From assembly GCF_026342405.1 (NCBI RefSeq), contig NZ_JAPEMU010000001.1, positions 8,866,001 to 8,930,000 of the forward strand: 64,000 bases of DNA. The letters run 5' to 3'. The notes below the pieces were generated by a model that did not search any database, had not been told where the DNA came from, and saw only the letters and a program-made list of their open reading frames with translations. The stretch comes from Kitasatospora sp. NBC_00240. GTDB lineage: Bacteria; Actinomycetota; Actinomycetes; Streptomycetales; Streptomycetaceae. Positions 1-7,835 of this stretch are shown piece by piece (the stretch's first letter is position 1; the number at the start of each line of letters is the position of its first letter). The position numbers and the translations under genes were made by a program.

Positions 1-603
1 GGTGGTGTCGGGCTCGATCAGGGTGAAGGTGACCTCGCCGGAGCCGCTCTGCACGACGCTGGAGTCCATCCCCTGCTCGCCGACCGAGATGTACTCGCCG
101 AAGATCCGGTGGAAGCCAAGCGCGGCCTCGCAGAACTGCACGGCGGGGGCCAGCTCACCGGCCGGGACGCAGATCGCGACGTGGTCGAGGGCCTCCAACA
201 GGTGCTCGGGCGCGGCGGGTTCGGGTTCGGCCGGGGCGTCGGCGACGAACCGCAGGGCGACGTCGCCGAAGCCGGCGACCAGTCCGCCCACGCGGTCCAG
301 GACGATCGCGCCGTGCCGCTCCGCGCGCTCCAGCGCGGCCTGCGGGTCGGTGCAGCCGAGCGCGATCACGGCGACGCCGTCCCCGTGCCGGTCCACGAAC
401 CGTGCGATCGGGTGGTCGGTGTGGCTGGCCGAGCTGAGCCGCAGCCGGATCGCGCCCTGGTGCAGGTGGACGGTGTGCAGGCCGGGCTGCGGGGCCGGCT
501 GGTGGGTGTCGGGCGTGAAGCCGAAGCCCGCGCCGAGGTCGGCCGCGGACTGCGCGGCGTCCGCGCAGTGGTACTCGACGTGGGTGATGGCCTGGATGGA
601 CAA
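1..603 (-). CDS. hmaS: 4-hydroxymandelate synthase / HPPD-family dioxygenase, 3' part beyond window
   Basis: Fe(II)-dependent dioxygenase family that converts 4-hydroxyphenylpyruvate to 4-hydroxymandelate (HmaS) or homogentisate (HPPD). Only the first 201 residues are present; the gene runs off the left edge, so the C-terminal iron ligands cannot be checked. A first vicinal-oxygen-chelate domain covers about residues 5-130 and a second begins near 145. The stretch GMDSSVVQSGSGEVTFTLIE near the edge resembles HmaS proteins of glycopeptide clusters more than housekeeping HPPD, from memory. I chose the TTG at 603 because GGGGAG lies just upstream and the protein then begins at the first domain. 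It is the last visible gene of a leftward operon, 37 bases after the ketosynthase. The hydroxymandelate oxidase and HpgT genes in the divergent operon support HmaS over HPPD. Confidence 0.8.
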   Translation of the reverse strand, partial: MSIQAITHVEYHCADAAQSAADLGAGFGFTPDTHQPAPQPGLHTVHLHQGAIRLRLSSASHTDHPIARFVDRHGDGVAVIALGCTDPQAALERAERHGAIVLDRVGGLVAGFGDVALRFVADAPAEPEPAAPEHLLEALDHVAICVPAGELAPAVQFCEAALGFHRIFGEYISVGEQGMDSSVVQSGSGEVTFTLIEPDTT

Positions 604-640
604 CGGATCTCCCCGGACTGATGGTCTGACTGGTGGACCG

Positions 641-1948
641 CTACTTCGCGGCGCAGGTGGACGGCGGGCCGAAGATCAGGCTGATGTTGTGGCCGCCGAA
701 GGCGAAGGCGTTGCTCAGGGCGGCGCGCAGCGGGACGGCCCGGGCCCGGCCGCGCACATGGTCGAGGTCGCAGCCGGGGTCGGGGTTCTCCAGGTTCGCC
801 GTCGGCGGCAGCAGGCCCCGGGCCACGGCCAGCGCGGTGACCGCCGCCTCGACGGCGCCGGCGGCGCCGAGCAGATGGCCGGTCGACCCCTTGGTGGAGC
901 TGACGGCGGGCTGGTCGTCGCCGAAGACGGCCCGCAGGGCGGCCGATTCGGCGAGGTCGCCCAGCTTGGTGCCCGTCCCGTGGGCGTTCACGTAGCCGAT
1001 GTCGGCGGGCGACAGGCCCGCGTTGGCCAGTGCCGAGCGCATGGAGTCGGCCGCGCCCTCGCCGTCGGGGCGGGGCATGGTCGGGTGGTGCGCGTCGGTG
1101 GAGGCGCCCCAGCCGATCAGGTCCGCGTACCCGGCCGCGCCCCGGGCGTCGGCGTGGGCGGTGCGCTCCAGCACCAGGACGGCGCTGCCCTCGCCGAGCA
1201 CGAAGCCGTTGCGGCCCCCGTCGAAGGGCCGGCTGGAGGCCTCCGGGTCCTCCCAGCCGTGGGCCAGAGCGCGGGCGTTGGTGAAGGCGGCCGCGATGGT
1301 CGGGTGCAGCGAGGACTCGCTGCCGCCGCACACCACCACGTCGGCGTCCCCGGCGCGGATCAGCCGCAGGCCCTCCGCGACGGCCTGGGCGCCGGCCGCA
1401 CAGGCCGTCACGACCGCCGAACTGTAGCCCCGTACCCCGTGCTTGATGGCGATCCGGGCGGCCGCCATGTTGGACAGCATGCCGGGCAGCAGGTACGGGC
1501 TGACGCCCGGCCGGCCGCGGTCCAGCCGCCGGTGCGACTGCTGCTCGAAGGTCTCCAGGCCGCCACCGCCGGTCGCCAGCACCACCGCGACCCGGCGCGG
1601 GTCGGCGTCGCGCCCGACCACCAGGCCCGCGTCGGCCAGGGCGTCGTCGGCCGCGGCGAGGGCCAGCAGCACGAAGCGGTCCACGCAGCGGGTCTCGGTC
1701 GGCGGCAGCACCTCGCGGCCGGCGATCGCGGGGGCGATCCCCGCCGCCTCCAGCCAGCCGTGCGCCGGGTGGCCCTCCGGCACGGCCCGCAGGCCGGAGC
1801 GGCCGGCGGCCAGCGCCTCGAAGACCTCGGCGGGCCCCCGGCCGACCGGAGTGACCAGGCCGATACCGGTGATCACGGCGCCGGGCCGGGCCTGCGCGGG
1901 GGCGGGGGCGGCCCGCCCGGGTGCGGGCGTCCCGGGTCCGGCGGTCAC
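641..1948 (-). CDS. FabF-type beta-ketoacyl-ACP synthase with complete catalytic triad
   Basis: Condensing enzyme of the KAS II/type II PKS KS-alpha fold, 435 residues. The active-site cysteine is in TACAAG (Cys183), and both histidines are present in NAHGTGT (His323) and KGSTGHLLG (His358, with Lys353). It should therefore catalyse decarboxylative Claisen condensation on an ACP-bound chain. The GTG start overlaps the stop of the upstream ligase (GTGA), which points to translational coupling. The first 22 residues are rich in Ala and Pro and precede the fold. The extender and primer cannot be read from the sequence. With two ACPs, two AMP ligases and a second, altered ketosynthase in the same operon, it is probably the productive condensing enzyme of the cluster. 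Confidence 0.88.
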   Translation of the reverse strand: MTAGPGTPAPGRAAPAPAQARPGAVITGIGLVTPVGRGPAEVFEALAAGRSGLRAVPEGHPAHGWLEAAGIAPAIAGREVLPPTETRCVDRFVLLALAAADDALADAGLVVGRDADPRRVAVVLATGGGGLETFEQQSHRRLDRGRPGVSPYLLPGMLSNMAAARIAIKHGVRGYSSAVVTACAAGAQAVAEGLRLIRAGDADVVVCGGSESSLHPTIAAAFTNARALAHGWEDPEASSRPFDGGRNGFVLGEGSAVLVLERTAHADARGAAGYADLIGWGASTDAHHPTMPRPDGEGAADSMRSALANAGLSPADIGYVNAHGTGTKLGDLAESAALRAVFGDDQPAVSSTKGSTGHLLGAAGAVEAAVTALAVARGLLPPTANLENPDPGCDLDHVRGRARAVPLRAALSNAFAFGGHNISLIFGPPSTCAAK

Positions 1949-3564
1949 CGGGCGGCCACCGAGTCCAGGTACTGCTGGCGGAGCAGCACCTTGCGGACCT
2001 TGCCGGTCGGCCCGAGCGGGATCCGGTCGCCGTCGACCACCAGGACCTGGCGGACCGTGGCGGCGCTGTGCTCGTCGAGCGCGGCCGTCACCTCCTTGGT
2101 GCGGTCGGTCGCGGGGTCGGCGCCGGCGGCGAGCTGCAGGAGGACGTCGGTGACCACCCGCTCGCCGTCCTTGACGGCGACCACCGTGCAGTCCAGCACC
2201 TCGGGGCAGGCGGCCAGCACCCGCTCCTCCGACATCGAGGTGAACAGCCGCTTCCCGTCACCGAGTTCGACCGAGTCGACGGCCCGGTCCACGTGGTACC
2301 AGTAGCCCTCCTCGTCCCGGTACATCAGGTCGCCGGTGAGGAAGTAGCCGCGGACCCGGGTCCGGAAGGTGGTCGCCGAGTCGTTCCAGTAGCCGAGCGC
2401 CAGGGTGGGTGAGCTGGTGCCCAACTCGCCGACCTCGCCCGGGCCGAGGGGCTCGCCCTCGGGGCCGAGTACGGCGCAGTCCACGAAGGCGTGCGGGCGC
2501 CCGACGCAGCGGCCGTAGCGCTCGGTGCCGGGGCCGTGGGTGATGAAGAAGTGCGAGTGGCCCATCTCGGTCGAGCCCAGCCCGTCCACGAACAGCGAGC
2601 CGGGTGCGCGGCCGCGGCCGGCCCGGGTGACGGTCTCCCGCGAACCGGTCGCGATCAGCCGCCTGATGTGCACCTCGTGGGCGCAGTCCCCCGTGTTCCA
2701 CCACAGGGCGACGGAGTCGAGCTCGCGTTCGGCGAGGTCGTGGTGGGCCAACTCGGACCAGGTGGCGGCGAAGCCGATGACGCCGCGCGGCTGCCAGCTC
2801 TCGATGGCGTCGAGCACGCCCGCGCCGGCCTGCCGGGACAGCAGGGCGATCTCGGCCTGGGTGCTCAGCGCGAGGTTCACCGCGATCAGGGTGGCGGCGT
2901 GCGGCGCGGGCAGCGCGCTGAGCATTCGGTCGGAGCCCTGCGGGCGGGGCAGCGAGAGGCGGTGGCGGATGGCCGCGTACAGGCTCGCGTGCGAGTGCAC
3001 GACCGCCTTCGGCAGGCCGGTGGTGCCCGAGGAGTGGGTGATCGCGACCGGGTCCCCCGACCAGTGGCGGTACGGCTCGGGGGCGGCGTCCGGGTCGCCG
3101 GCGCCCAGCGTGGCGATCTCCGGCAGCGCCGGGGTGCCGGTTTCGTGCCCGGCGAGCGCCGCCAGGTGCTCGGCGTCGGCGAGGATGCCGGTGGCGCCGA
3201 GCCGGCTGATGTAGCGGGCGGCCCGCTCGCCGTCCAGGTTGGGGTTGAGCAGGGCGGGGATCGCGCCCAGCCGGGCCAGGGCCAGGAAGGACAGCACATG
3301 GTCGGCGGCGTCGCTCGCCCAGACCACCACCGGGTCGCGCGGGACGACGCCGAGGGTGTGCAGCGCGGCGGCCCGGGCGCGGACGGCGCGGTCCAGCTCG
3401 CGCAGGGTGAAGGGCTGCCAGGCGGCGTGCTCGTCCACCGGGGTGTCGAAGGTCAGCAGTGGCTCGTCCAGGCCCACGCCCAGGGCGATCCTGCTGGTCA
3501 GCACGTTGCCGGCGCCGACCTGCGGATCGTCCGCCAGGAGGCTGCGGATGCTGCGGATGCTCAT
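1945..3564 (-). CDS. Acyl/aminoacyl-AMP ligase 1 (ANL superfamily)
   Basis: Adenylate-forming enzyme of 539 residues, stand-alone and without a fused carrier domain. The ATP-binding loop THSSGTTGLPKAVVHSH, the GYFLTGDL hinge-region motif and the C-terminal GPTGKVRK lysine region are all visible, so the enzyme looks catalytically complete. It would activate a carboxylic or amino acid as an adenylate and pass it to one of the discrete ACPs or to CoA. The ATG at 3564 follows GGGAGG with a spacing of about ten bases. The gene overlaps the downstream ketosynthase by four bases. A gap of nearly 200 GC-rich bases (3565-3761), where I see no gene, separates it from the short ketosynthase-like gene upstream. 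Hpg is one candidate substrate, by context only. Confidence 0.83.
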   Translation of the reverse strand: MSIRSIRSLLADDPQVGAGNVLTSRIALGVGLDEPLLTFDTPVDEHAAWQPFTLRELDRAVRARAAALHTLGVVPRDPVVVWASDAADHVLSFLALARLGAIPALLNPNLDGERAARYISRLGATGILADAEHLAALAGHETGTPALPEIATLGAGDPDAAPEPYRHWSGDPVAITHSSGTTGLPKAVVHSHASLYAAIRHRLSLPRPQGSDRMLSALPAPHAATLIAVNLALSTQAEIALLSRQAGAGVLDAIESWQPRGVIGFAATWSELAHHDLAERELDSVALWWNTGDCAHEVHIRRLIATGSRETVTRAGRGRAPGSLFVDGLGSTEMGHSHFFITHGPGTERYGRCVGRPHAFVDCAVLGPEGEPLGPGEVGELGTSSPTLALGYWNDSATTFRTRVRGYFLTGDLMYRDEEGYWYHVDRAVDSVELGDGKRLFTSMSEERVLAACPEVLDCTVVAVKDGERVVTDVLLQLAAGADPATDRTKEVTAALDEHSAATVRQVLVVDGDRIPLGPTGKVRKVLLRQQYLDSVAAR

Positions 3565-3761
3565 GGTGATGGATCCCTCCCATGGCGGGGGCCATGTTGG
3601 TGCGAGAGGCGGCGTGCGGGAGCCGCTCGGGGCGGGTGACGGGGTGTGCGGCTCGGTTCGGGGTGGCTGCGGTGCCGGCGGGGGTGCGCGGGCGGGGTTT
3701 CCGGGGTGGCGGGGCTCGGGGCGGCGGTGGGGCCGGGGCGGGGCTTCGGCGGCGGTGCGGG

Positions 3762-4352
3762 TCAGGCGAGGGTGACCAGTAGGGCGACGGCCGTGTCGCC
3801 GGGGCGGGTCGGCCCGGACGCTTCGCCTTCCCCGGGCTGCTCGGGCTGGTCGGCCGGCTCGGTCTGCTCGGCGGCGATGACGAGGACCTGGTCGGCGTCG
3901 CCGTCCGCGAGGAGCAGCGCCGCCAGTTCGAGGGCGTCCGGCGGGACTTCGCCCGGGACGGTCCCGAGCGGGCTGACGGCCACCACCGGGCCGGTCAGCT
4001 GCCAGCGGGCGGCGACCAGTCCGAGCACGGCGTTGGGGTTGGACTGGAAGAACAGCAGCGGTGGAACCCGTCGCCCGGAGGCCGCGGCGGCGTCGATCGC
4101 CCGGGCGGTGGCGCGGTCGCCGCTGCCGCTCGCCAGCAGCAGCGCCGTCCGGCTCGGGGCCCGGTCGGGGGCGTCGGCCGGCCCGTAGTGGGCCCGCAGG
4201 CAGCGCTCGGCGGTCTCGGCGACCAGGGGGTTGAAGCTGGAGGCGGTGAACCCCGGGAGCGGCGGCAGCGCCGCGGGGGCCGCCGGGCCGCAGCCGTCCA
4301 GGGCCTCCGGGCCCGGCCAGCGGCCCTCGGCGAGGATGCGCAGCCCGCTCAC
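3762..4352 (-). CDS. Short ketosynthase-like protein (chain-length-factor/KAS-N-terminal type)
   Basis: Protein of 196 residues with a thiolase-fold N-terminal-like segment. The region FFQSNPNAVLGLVAARWQLT is typical of short Ketoacyl-synt_2-like proteins found beside ketosynthases in aryl-polyene and some type II PKS clusters. There is no TACxxG cysteine motif, and the C-terminal half of a normal ketosynthase with the NAHGTG and GH motifs is missing. It is therefore unlikely to condense substrates itself and may be a partner subunit of the adjacent ketosynthase. The start GTG overlaps the stop of that ketosynthase gene (GTGA), so the two are translationally coupled in a one-to-one arrangement. 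The family assignment is by pattern only. Confidence 0.65.
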   Translation of the reverse strand: MSGLRILAEGRWPGPEALDGCGPAAPAALPPLPGFTASSFNPLVAETAERCLRAHYGPADAPDRAPSRTALLLASGSGDRATARAIDAAAASGRRVPPLLFFQSNPNAVLGLVAARWQLTGPVVAVSPLGTVPGEVPPDALELAALLLADGDADQVLVIAAEQTEPADQPEQPGEGEASGPTRPGDTAVALLVTLA

Positions 4353-5524
4353 CCGGCGGCCACCAGGAGTGCCGTGTTGGCGCCGCCGAAGGCGGAGTTG
4401 AGGCTGAGCGCGTACCGGGTGGCGCTCTCGCGCGGGCCGTCCAGCACGAGGTCCAGGCCGAGATCCGGGTCGGGGCCGAGCCAGCCGGCGTTCACCGGCA
4501 GCAGACCGTCGCGCAACGCCCTCACCGTGACGGCGAGTTCGAGCAGGGCGGATGCCTCCAGGGCATGTCCGTGCACGGACTTGCTGGAGCTGACCGGGAG
4601 TTGCTCCAGATGCCGGCCGAACACCCGGCGCAGGGCGAGGGCCTCGGCCCGGTCGGCGAGCGGGGAGCCGGTGCCGTTGGCGTTGACGTACCCGACCTCC
4701 GTCGGGTCGACGCCGGCCCGGGCGAGCGCGGAACCGACGGCCCGGGCCAGTCCTTCGCCGTCCGGGACGGGACGGCAGACGTGGTACGCGTCCCCGGACC
4801 TGCCCCAGCCGGCCAGCCGGGCCAGCACGGGTGCCCCGCGCCGTTCGGCGGCCGACTCCGCCTCGACGACGACGGCAACCGCGGCGTCCCCCAGCAGGGT
4901 GCCGGTGCGCCCGGCGCTGAACGGCCGCAGCTCGCCGTCGCGGGCCAGCGCCCGTCCGGCGTCGAAGGCCGCGAAGACCCCGGGCTCCACCAGGTGTCCG
5001 GCCGCCACCAGGAGGCGGGTGTGCCGGCCGGAGGCGATCAGGGCGGCGGCGTCCGCCACGGCGGTGCCGGCCGCCACGCAGGCGCCGGTGTACACCCTGG
5101 TGACGCCCGGGACGCCCCAGCGTCCCGCCACCGCTTCCGCGACCCGCGCGGCGACCTTTTGGGTGCGGAGGTCACTGTGCAGGGCCAGCAGCAGCGGCAT
5201 CGGGGTGCCGGCGGCGGCGGTCCCGGCATCCGGGGGCTCGGCATCCGGGCTGCGCGAGCCGCCGTCGGGTACGGCGTCGAGGGCGGCCTGCCGGCAGGCG
5301 TCGGCGATGACACCGGCCACGGCGTCGCCGAGCGGTAAGGGGTCGGGCAGCAGGGCGGCCCGGCGGGTCCGGCGCCCGGTGGCGTCGAAGCGGCGCACCT
5401 CGGCGAAGCCGGTCCGGCCGTGGTTGACCGCCGCGGCCAGCGGGCCGGGGCCGGAGCCGCAGGCGCTGAGCACGCCGAGGCCGGTGATCACCGGCCTGGC
5501 GGCGGGCGGGACGTTGCCGCTCAT
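4349..5524 (-). CDS. Beta-ketoacyl synthase with altered triad (Cys-Asn-His) and a TTA codon
   Basis: KAS II-like protein of 391 residues. The nucleophile is kept in YTGACVAAG (Cys149) and the second histidine in SKSVHGH (His320, Lys315). The first histidine is replaced by asparagine: NANGTGS instead of NAHGTGT (Asn283). In KAS I/II enzymes both histidines serve decarboxylation, so this protein may be acyl-transferring, use an unusual acyl acceptor, or be partly inactive. Residue 63 is encoded by TTA (bases 5336-5338, read on the minus strand), which in Streptomyces depends on the bldA tRNA. It overlaps the ACP upstream (ATGA) and the short ketosynthase-like gene downstream (GTGA), so three genes are tightly coupled. 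Confidence 0.83.
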   Translation of the reverse strand: MSGNVPPAARPVITGLGVLSACGSGPGPLAAAVNHGRTGFAEVRRFDATGRRTRRAALLPDPLPLGDAVAGVIADACRQAALDAVPDGGSRSPDAEPPDAGTAAAGTPMPLLLALHSDLRTQKVAARVAEAVAGRWGVPGVTRVYTGACVAAGTAVADAAALIASGRHTRLLVAAGHLVEPGVFAAFDAGRALARDGELRPFSAGRTGTLLGDAAVAVVVEAESAAERRGAPVLARLAGWGRSGDAYHVCRPVPDGEGLARAVGSALARAGVDPTEVGYVNANGTGSPLADRAEALALRRVFGRHLEQLPVSSSKSVHGHALEASALLELAVTVRALRDGLLPVNAGWLGPDPDLGLDLVLDGPRESATRYALSLNSAFGGANTALLVAAG

Positions 5525-5835
5525 GGCCGGGCGGCTCCGGCGGGCCGGGTGCTGTCGGCGGCGGGCCGGGTGTCGGCGGCCGCCTCGGTGGTGGCCGGGC
5601 CGGCGGCGAGGACGGCCGCGCGCAGCACCTCGGTGGCGTCGTCCACCGTCCGGATCGTCTCGAACCGCTCGTCCGACAGCTCCAGCTCGATGTCGAAGCG
5701 CTGCTCGAACTCCGCTATCAGCCACGTCAGTTCGAGCGACCCGAGGGCATCCTGGACGGCTCCGGGGGACCGCTCGCCGAAGGTGGCGAGCATGGCCAGG
5801 ACGTCCGTGCGGTCCGGCGGCGCGAGCCGGGTCAC
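5521..5835 (-). CDS. Acyl carrier protein (discrete)
   Basis: Discrete carrier protein of 104 residues. The phosphopantetheine serine lies in DALGSLELTWLIAEFEQ (Ser33), which matches the D-x-L-x-S-L-E-L pattern. The following helix with FDIEL is typical of ACPs. The C-terminal 25 residues are an Ala/Thr/Pro-rich tail without a domain. The GTG start overlaps the stop of the preceding ACP gene (GTGA), and its own stop overlaps the start of the altered ketosynthase (ATGA). It would be charged by the Sfp-type PPTase encoded near 19.4 kb and then loaded by one of the AMP ligases. Confidence 0.85.
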   Translation of the reverse strand: MTRLAPPDRTDVLAMLATFGERSPGAVQDALGSLELTWLIAEFEQRFDIELELSDERFETIRTVDDATEVLRAAVLAAGPATTEAAADTRPAADSTRPAGAARP

Positions 5836-6113
5836 GCGGGGCTGCCGGAGGTGGCCGGGGTCGCGGCGGCGGCGATCCGCGCGGCCACGTCGGCGGTGAA
5901 CTCGTCCAGGGTCATCAGTGCGGTGCCCTCCATCTCGTCCAGGTCGAACTTGACCCCGAACTCGTCCTCGACCTGCACCGACAGATCGGCCAGCGCGAGC
6001 GACTCCAGGTCCAGCCCGGCCGGGCCGAGGTCGGTGTCACCGGTGACCTCGGACACGTCGTACTGCATCTCGGTCAGTGCCGCGAGGACGAACTCGCGGA
6101 TCCGGTCCTGCAT
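5832..6113 (-). CDS. Acyl carrier protein (discrete)
   Basis: Carrier protein of 93 residues with the modification site in GLDLESLALADL (Ser38) followed by VEDEFGVKF, a classic ACP helix II. The ATG at 6113 is supported by AAGGAG seven bases upstream; a longer reading frame exists but has no better start. It is the first of two adjacent ACP genes and is coupled to the second by a four-base overlap. The two ACPs differ clearly in sequence, so they probably carry different acyl groups or meet different partners. A gap of 117 bases (6114-6230) separates it from AMP ligase 2. Confidence 0.88.
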   Translation of the reverse strand: MQDRIREFVLAALTEMQYDVSEVTGDTDLGPAGLDLESLALADLSVQVEDEFGVKFDLDEMEGTALMTLDEFTADVAARIAAAATPATSGSPA

Positions 6114-6230
6114 GGTGGGCTCCTTGGGGGGTGCTGTGCGCCGGCGCACGGGTGTCGGGGGGCGGGAAAGCGGGGGAGGGGAAGACAGCGGGGAGGGCAG
6201 GGCGTGGAGAAGGGTCGGGCGCGGGGGAGT

Positions 6231-7652
6231 TCAGGGCGCGGTCGGCGCCGCGGCGGCGTCGCGGAGGGCCACCGGGTCCCGCAGGAGCTTCCCGGTCGCG
6301 GTCCGGGGGAGGGCCGCGAGGAAGGAGAGGCGCCGCGGCCGCTTGTAGGGGGCGAGCAGGCGGGTGACGCCGTCGCGGACGGCGTCCGCGTCGGTGGCCT
6401 CGTCCGCGGCCAGGTACGCCTCGACGGCTCCCTCGGCGAAGACCACCACGGCCTCGCGCACCTCGGGAAGCCCGGCCAGCGTCTGCTCGACCTCGGTGAG
6501 GTCCACCTTGAGGCCGCCGATGGACACCTGCGAGTCCCGCCGGCCGAGGACGGTGATCCGCCCGGTGCCGGCGTCCAGCAGACCGGCGTCCCTGGTGTGC
6601 AGCCAGCCGTCGGACCAGTGGCCCGGATCCAGCAGCCCCGGGTACGGGGAGGCGGCCATCCGGATGTGCAGTTCGCCTGCCTCCTCGCGGAGTTCGACGC
6701 CGGGCACCGGCTGCGTCTGCGGATGCAGGGCGCCGGTCAGGTCGGTGGCGATGACCCCGAGCTCGGTCATGCCGTACATCGTGCCCAGCGGCACGCCGTA
6801 GCGCGCGGTGAAGGCCGCGGGCAGCCCCGCCCGGACCAGCTCGCCGGCCACGATCATCCGGCGCAGCTGCGGGAGCGGCGGGGGCGCCGGGACCGCGGCC
6901 AGCAGCTCGGCGTGGAACGGGACGCCGATCACGGTGGTCGGGCGCTCGTCGGCGGCGACGGCGGCCAGGATGCCGGCCGCCGTCATCCGTTCGGGGAGGC
7001 ACAGCGGTACCCGTGCGTGCAGGCTGTTGAGCAGCCCGCCGACGAGTCCGAGGACGTGCACCACGGAGGAGAGCAGCACCACCCGCCCGCCCGCCCGGGG
7101 GAAGTCGGGAAGGCTTGCGTAGCAGTCGAGTTCGCGGATCAGGTCACCGGCGGTCCGGGCGATCACCTTGGACGGACCGGTGGAGCCGGAGCTCAGCTGG
7201 ACCAGCGCGTGGCCGGTGCCGGCCGGCCGGCCGCCCGCCACGGGTTCGGCGACCGGGTCGGCCTCGGCCCAGCCCCGCAGTGCCGCCGACGGGCGGTGCC
7301 GCGAACCTACCAGGACCTGCGGCCGCAGCCGCTCGACCGCGAGGCCGATCTCATGGTCGGTCAAGCGATGGTCCAGCAGTACGACTTGGGCGCCGAGCTG
7401 CCAGCCGGCCAGCAGGGTGGTGACGAATCCGAGCGAGGGCGGCAGGCGGAGCGCCACCGTGCCACCGGCGGCCAGGCCGGCGGCCGTGAGCCCCGCGGCC
7501 TGTTCGGCGACGAGGCCGCGCAGGGTCCGCCGGTCGACGGGTGCGCCTAAGCGCAGGCACTCCTCGTCCCCGGGGCCGGCCAGGAGGACGTGCTCCACCC
7601 AGTCGTGCGGGGCTTCGGCGTGCGGATGTGAAGAGGAGGGAAAGCCGGTCAA
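6231..7652 (-). CDS. Acyl/aminoacyl-AMP ligase 2 (ANL superfamily) with a TTA codon
   Basis: Second stand-alone adenylating enzyme, about 473 residues. The ATP-loop appears as QLSSGSTGPSKVIART, the A5-type motif as GTMYGMTELG, and the C-terminal lysine motif as RTATGKLLRD. A methyl-accepting or carrier domain is absent. Leu35 is encoded by TTA (7548-7550), the second such codon in this operon. No ATG is available at the N-terminus. I chose TTG at 7652 because GGAG lies five bases upstream; the GTG at 7658 is an alternative. It is the promoter-proximal gene of the leftward operon and faces the hmo gene across about 180 bases of A+T-richer DNA that contain operator-like palindromes. The substrate is unknown. 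Confidence 0.82.
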   Translation of the reverse strand: MTGFPSSSHPHAEAPHDWVEHVLLAGPGDEECLRLGAPVDRRTLRGLVAEQAAGLTAAGLAAGGTVALRLPPSLGFVTTLLAGWQLGAQVVLLDHRLTDHEIGLAVERLRPQVLVGSRHRPSAALRGWAEADPVAEPVAGGRPAGTGHALVQLSSGSTGPSKVIARTAGDLIRELDCYASLPDFPRAGGRVVLLSSVVHVLGLVGGLLNSLHARVPLCLPERMTAAGILAAVAADERPTTVIGVPFHAELLAAVPAPPPLPQLRRMIVAGELVRAGLPAAFTARYGVPLGTMYGMTELGVIATDLTGALHPQTQPVPGVELREEAGELHIRMAASPYPGLLDPGHWSDGWLHTRDAGLLDAGTGRITVLGRRDSQVSIGGLKVDLTEVEQTLAGLPEVREAVVVFAEGAVEAYLAADEATDADAVRDGVTRLLAPYKRPRRLSFLAALPRTATGKLLRDPVALRDAAAAPTAP

Positions 7653-7748
7653 CGCCACTCCACACAGAGGAGGTTGATATGGACGTCGGTTCACAAGCAG
7701 TACGGTCAATTCCGAATCCAGACAATCGCACAGACGAATCGTCAAATC

Positions 7749-7777
7749 AAGGTCTATACCAATGAGGTCTGGACCTC
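7749..7777. promoter_or_regulatory. Tandem operator-like palindromes in the divergent ligase 2/hmo promoter
   Basis: Two palindromes lie 15 bases apart, centre to centre: GGTCTATACC (7751-7760, within AAGGTCTATACCAAT) and GAGGTCTGGACCTC (7764-7777, six-base arms around TG). Both resemble the GntR/DasR half-site pair TGGTC..GACCA. They sit in the only clearly A+T-enriched stretch of the cluster (about 7670-7765), between two divergent operons and about 60 bases before the hmo start. I infer that a GntR-type regulator controls the cluster here. No clean -35/-10 pair with ideal spacing is visible. Confidence 0.5.
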
Positions 7778-7835
7778 CTACGCTGCCGATCCGGGACTGG
7801 TCCGAGTGCGGCCGTCCGGGAGAGGAAGCCCGAGG

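Noticed and set aside
1..603. Housekeeping HPPD of tyrosine catabolism
   Set aside because: The visible core resembles HmaS-type proteins, and hydroxymandelate oxidase- and HpgT-like genes lie in the same cluster; HPPD cannot be fully excluded without the C-terminus.
4188..7550. A 1120-residue plus-strand open frame over the ketosynthase, ACP and ligase 2 genes
   Set aside because: The minus strand encodes complete KS, ACP and AMP-ligase motifs with coupled starts; the plus frame is a compositional shadow.
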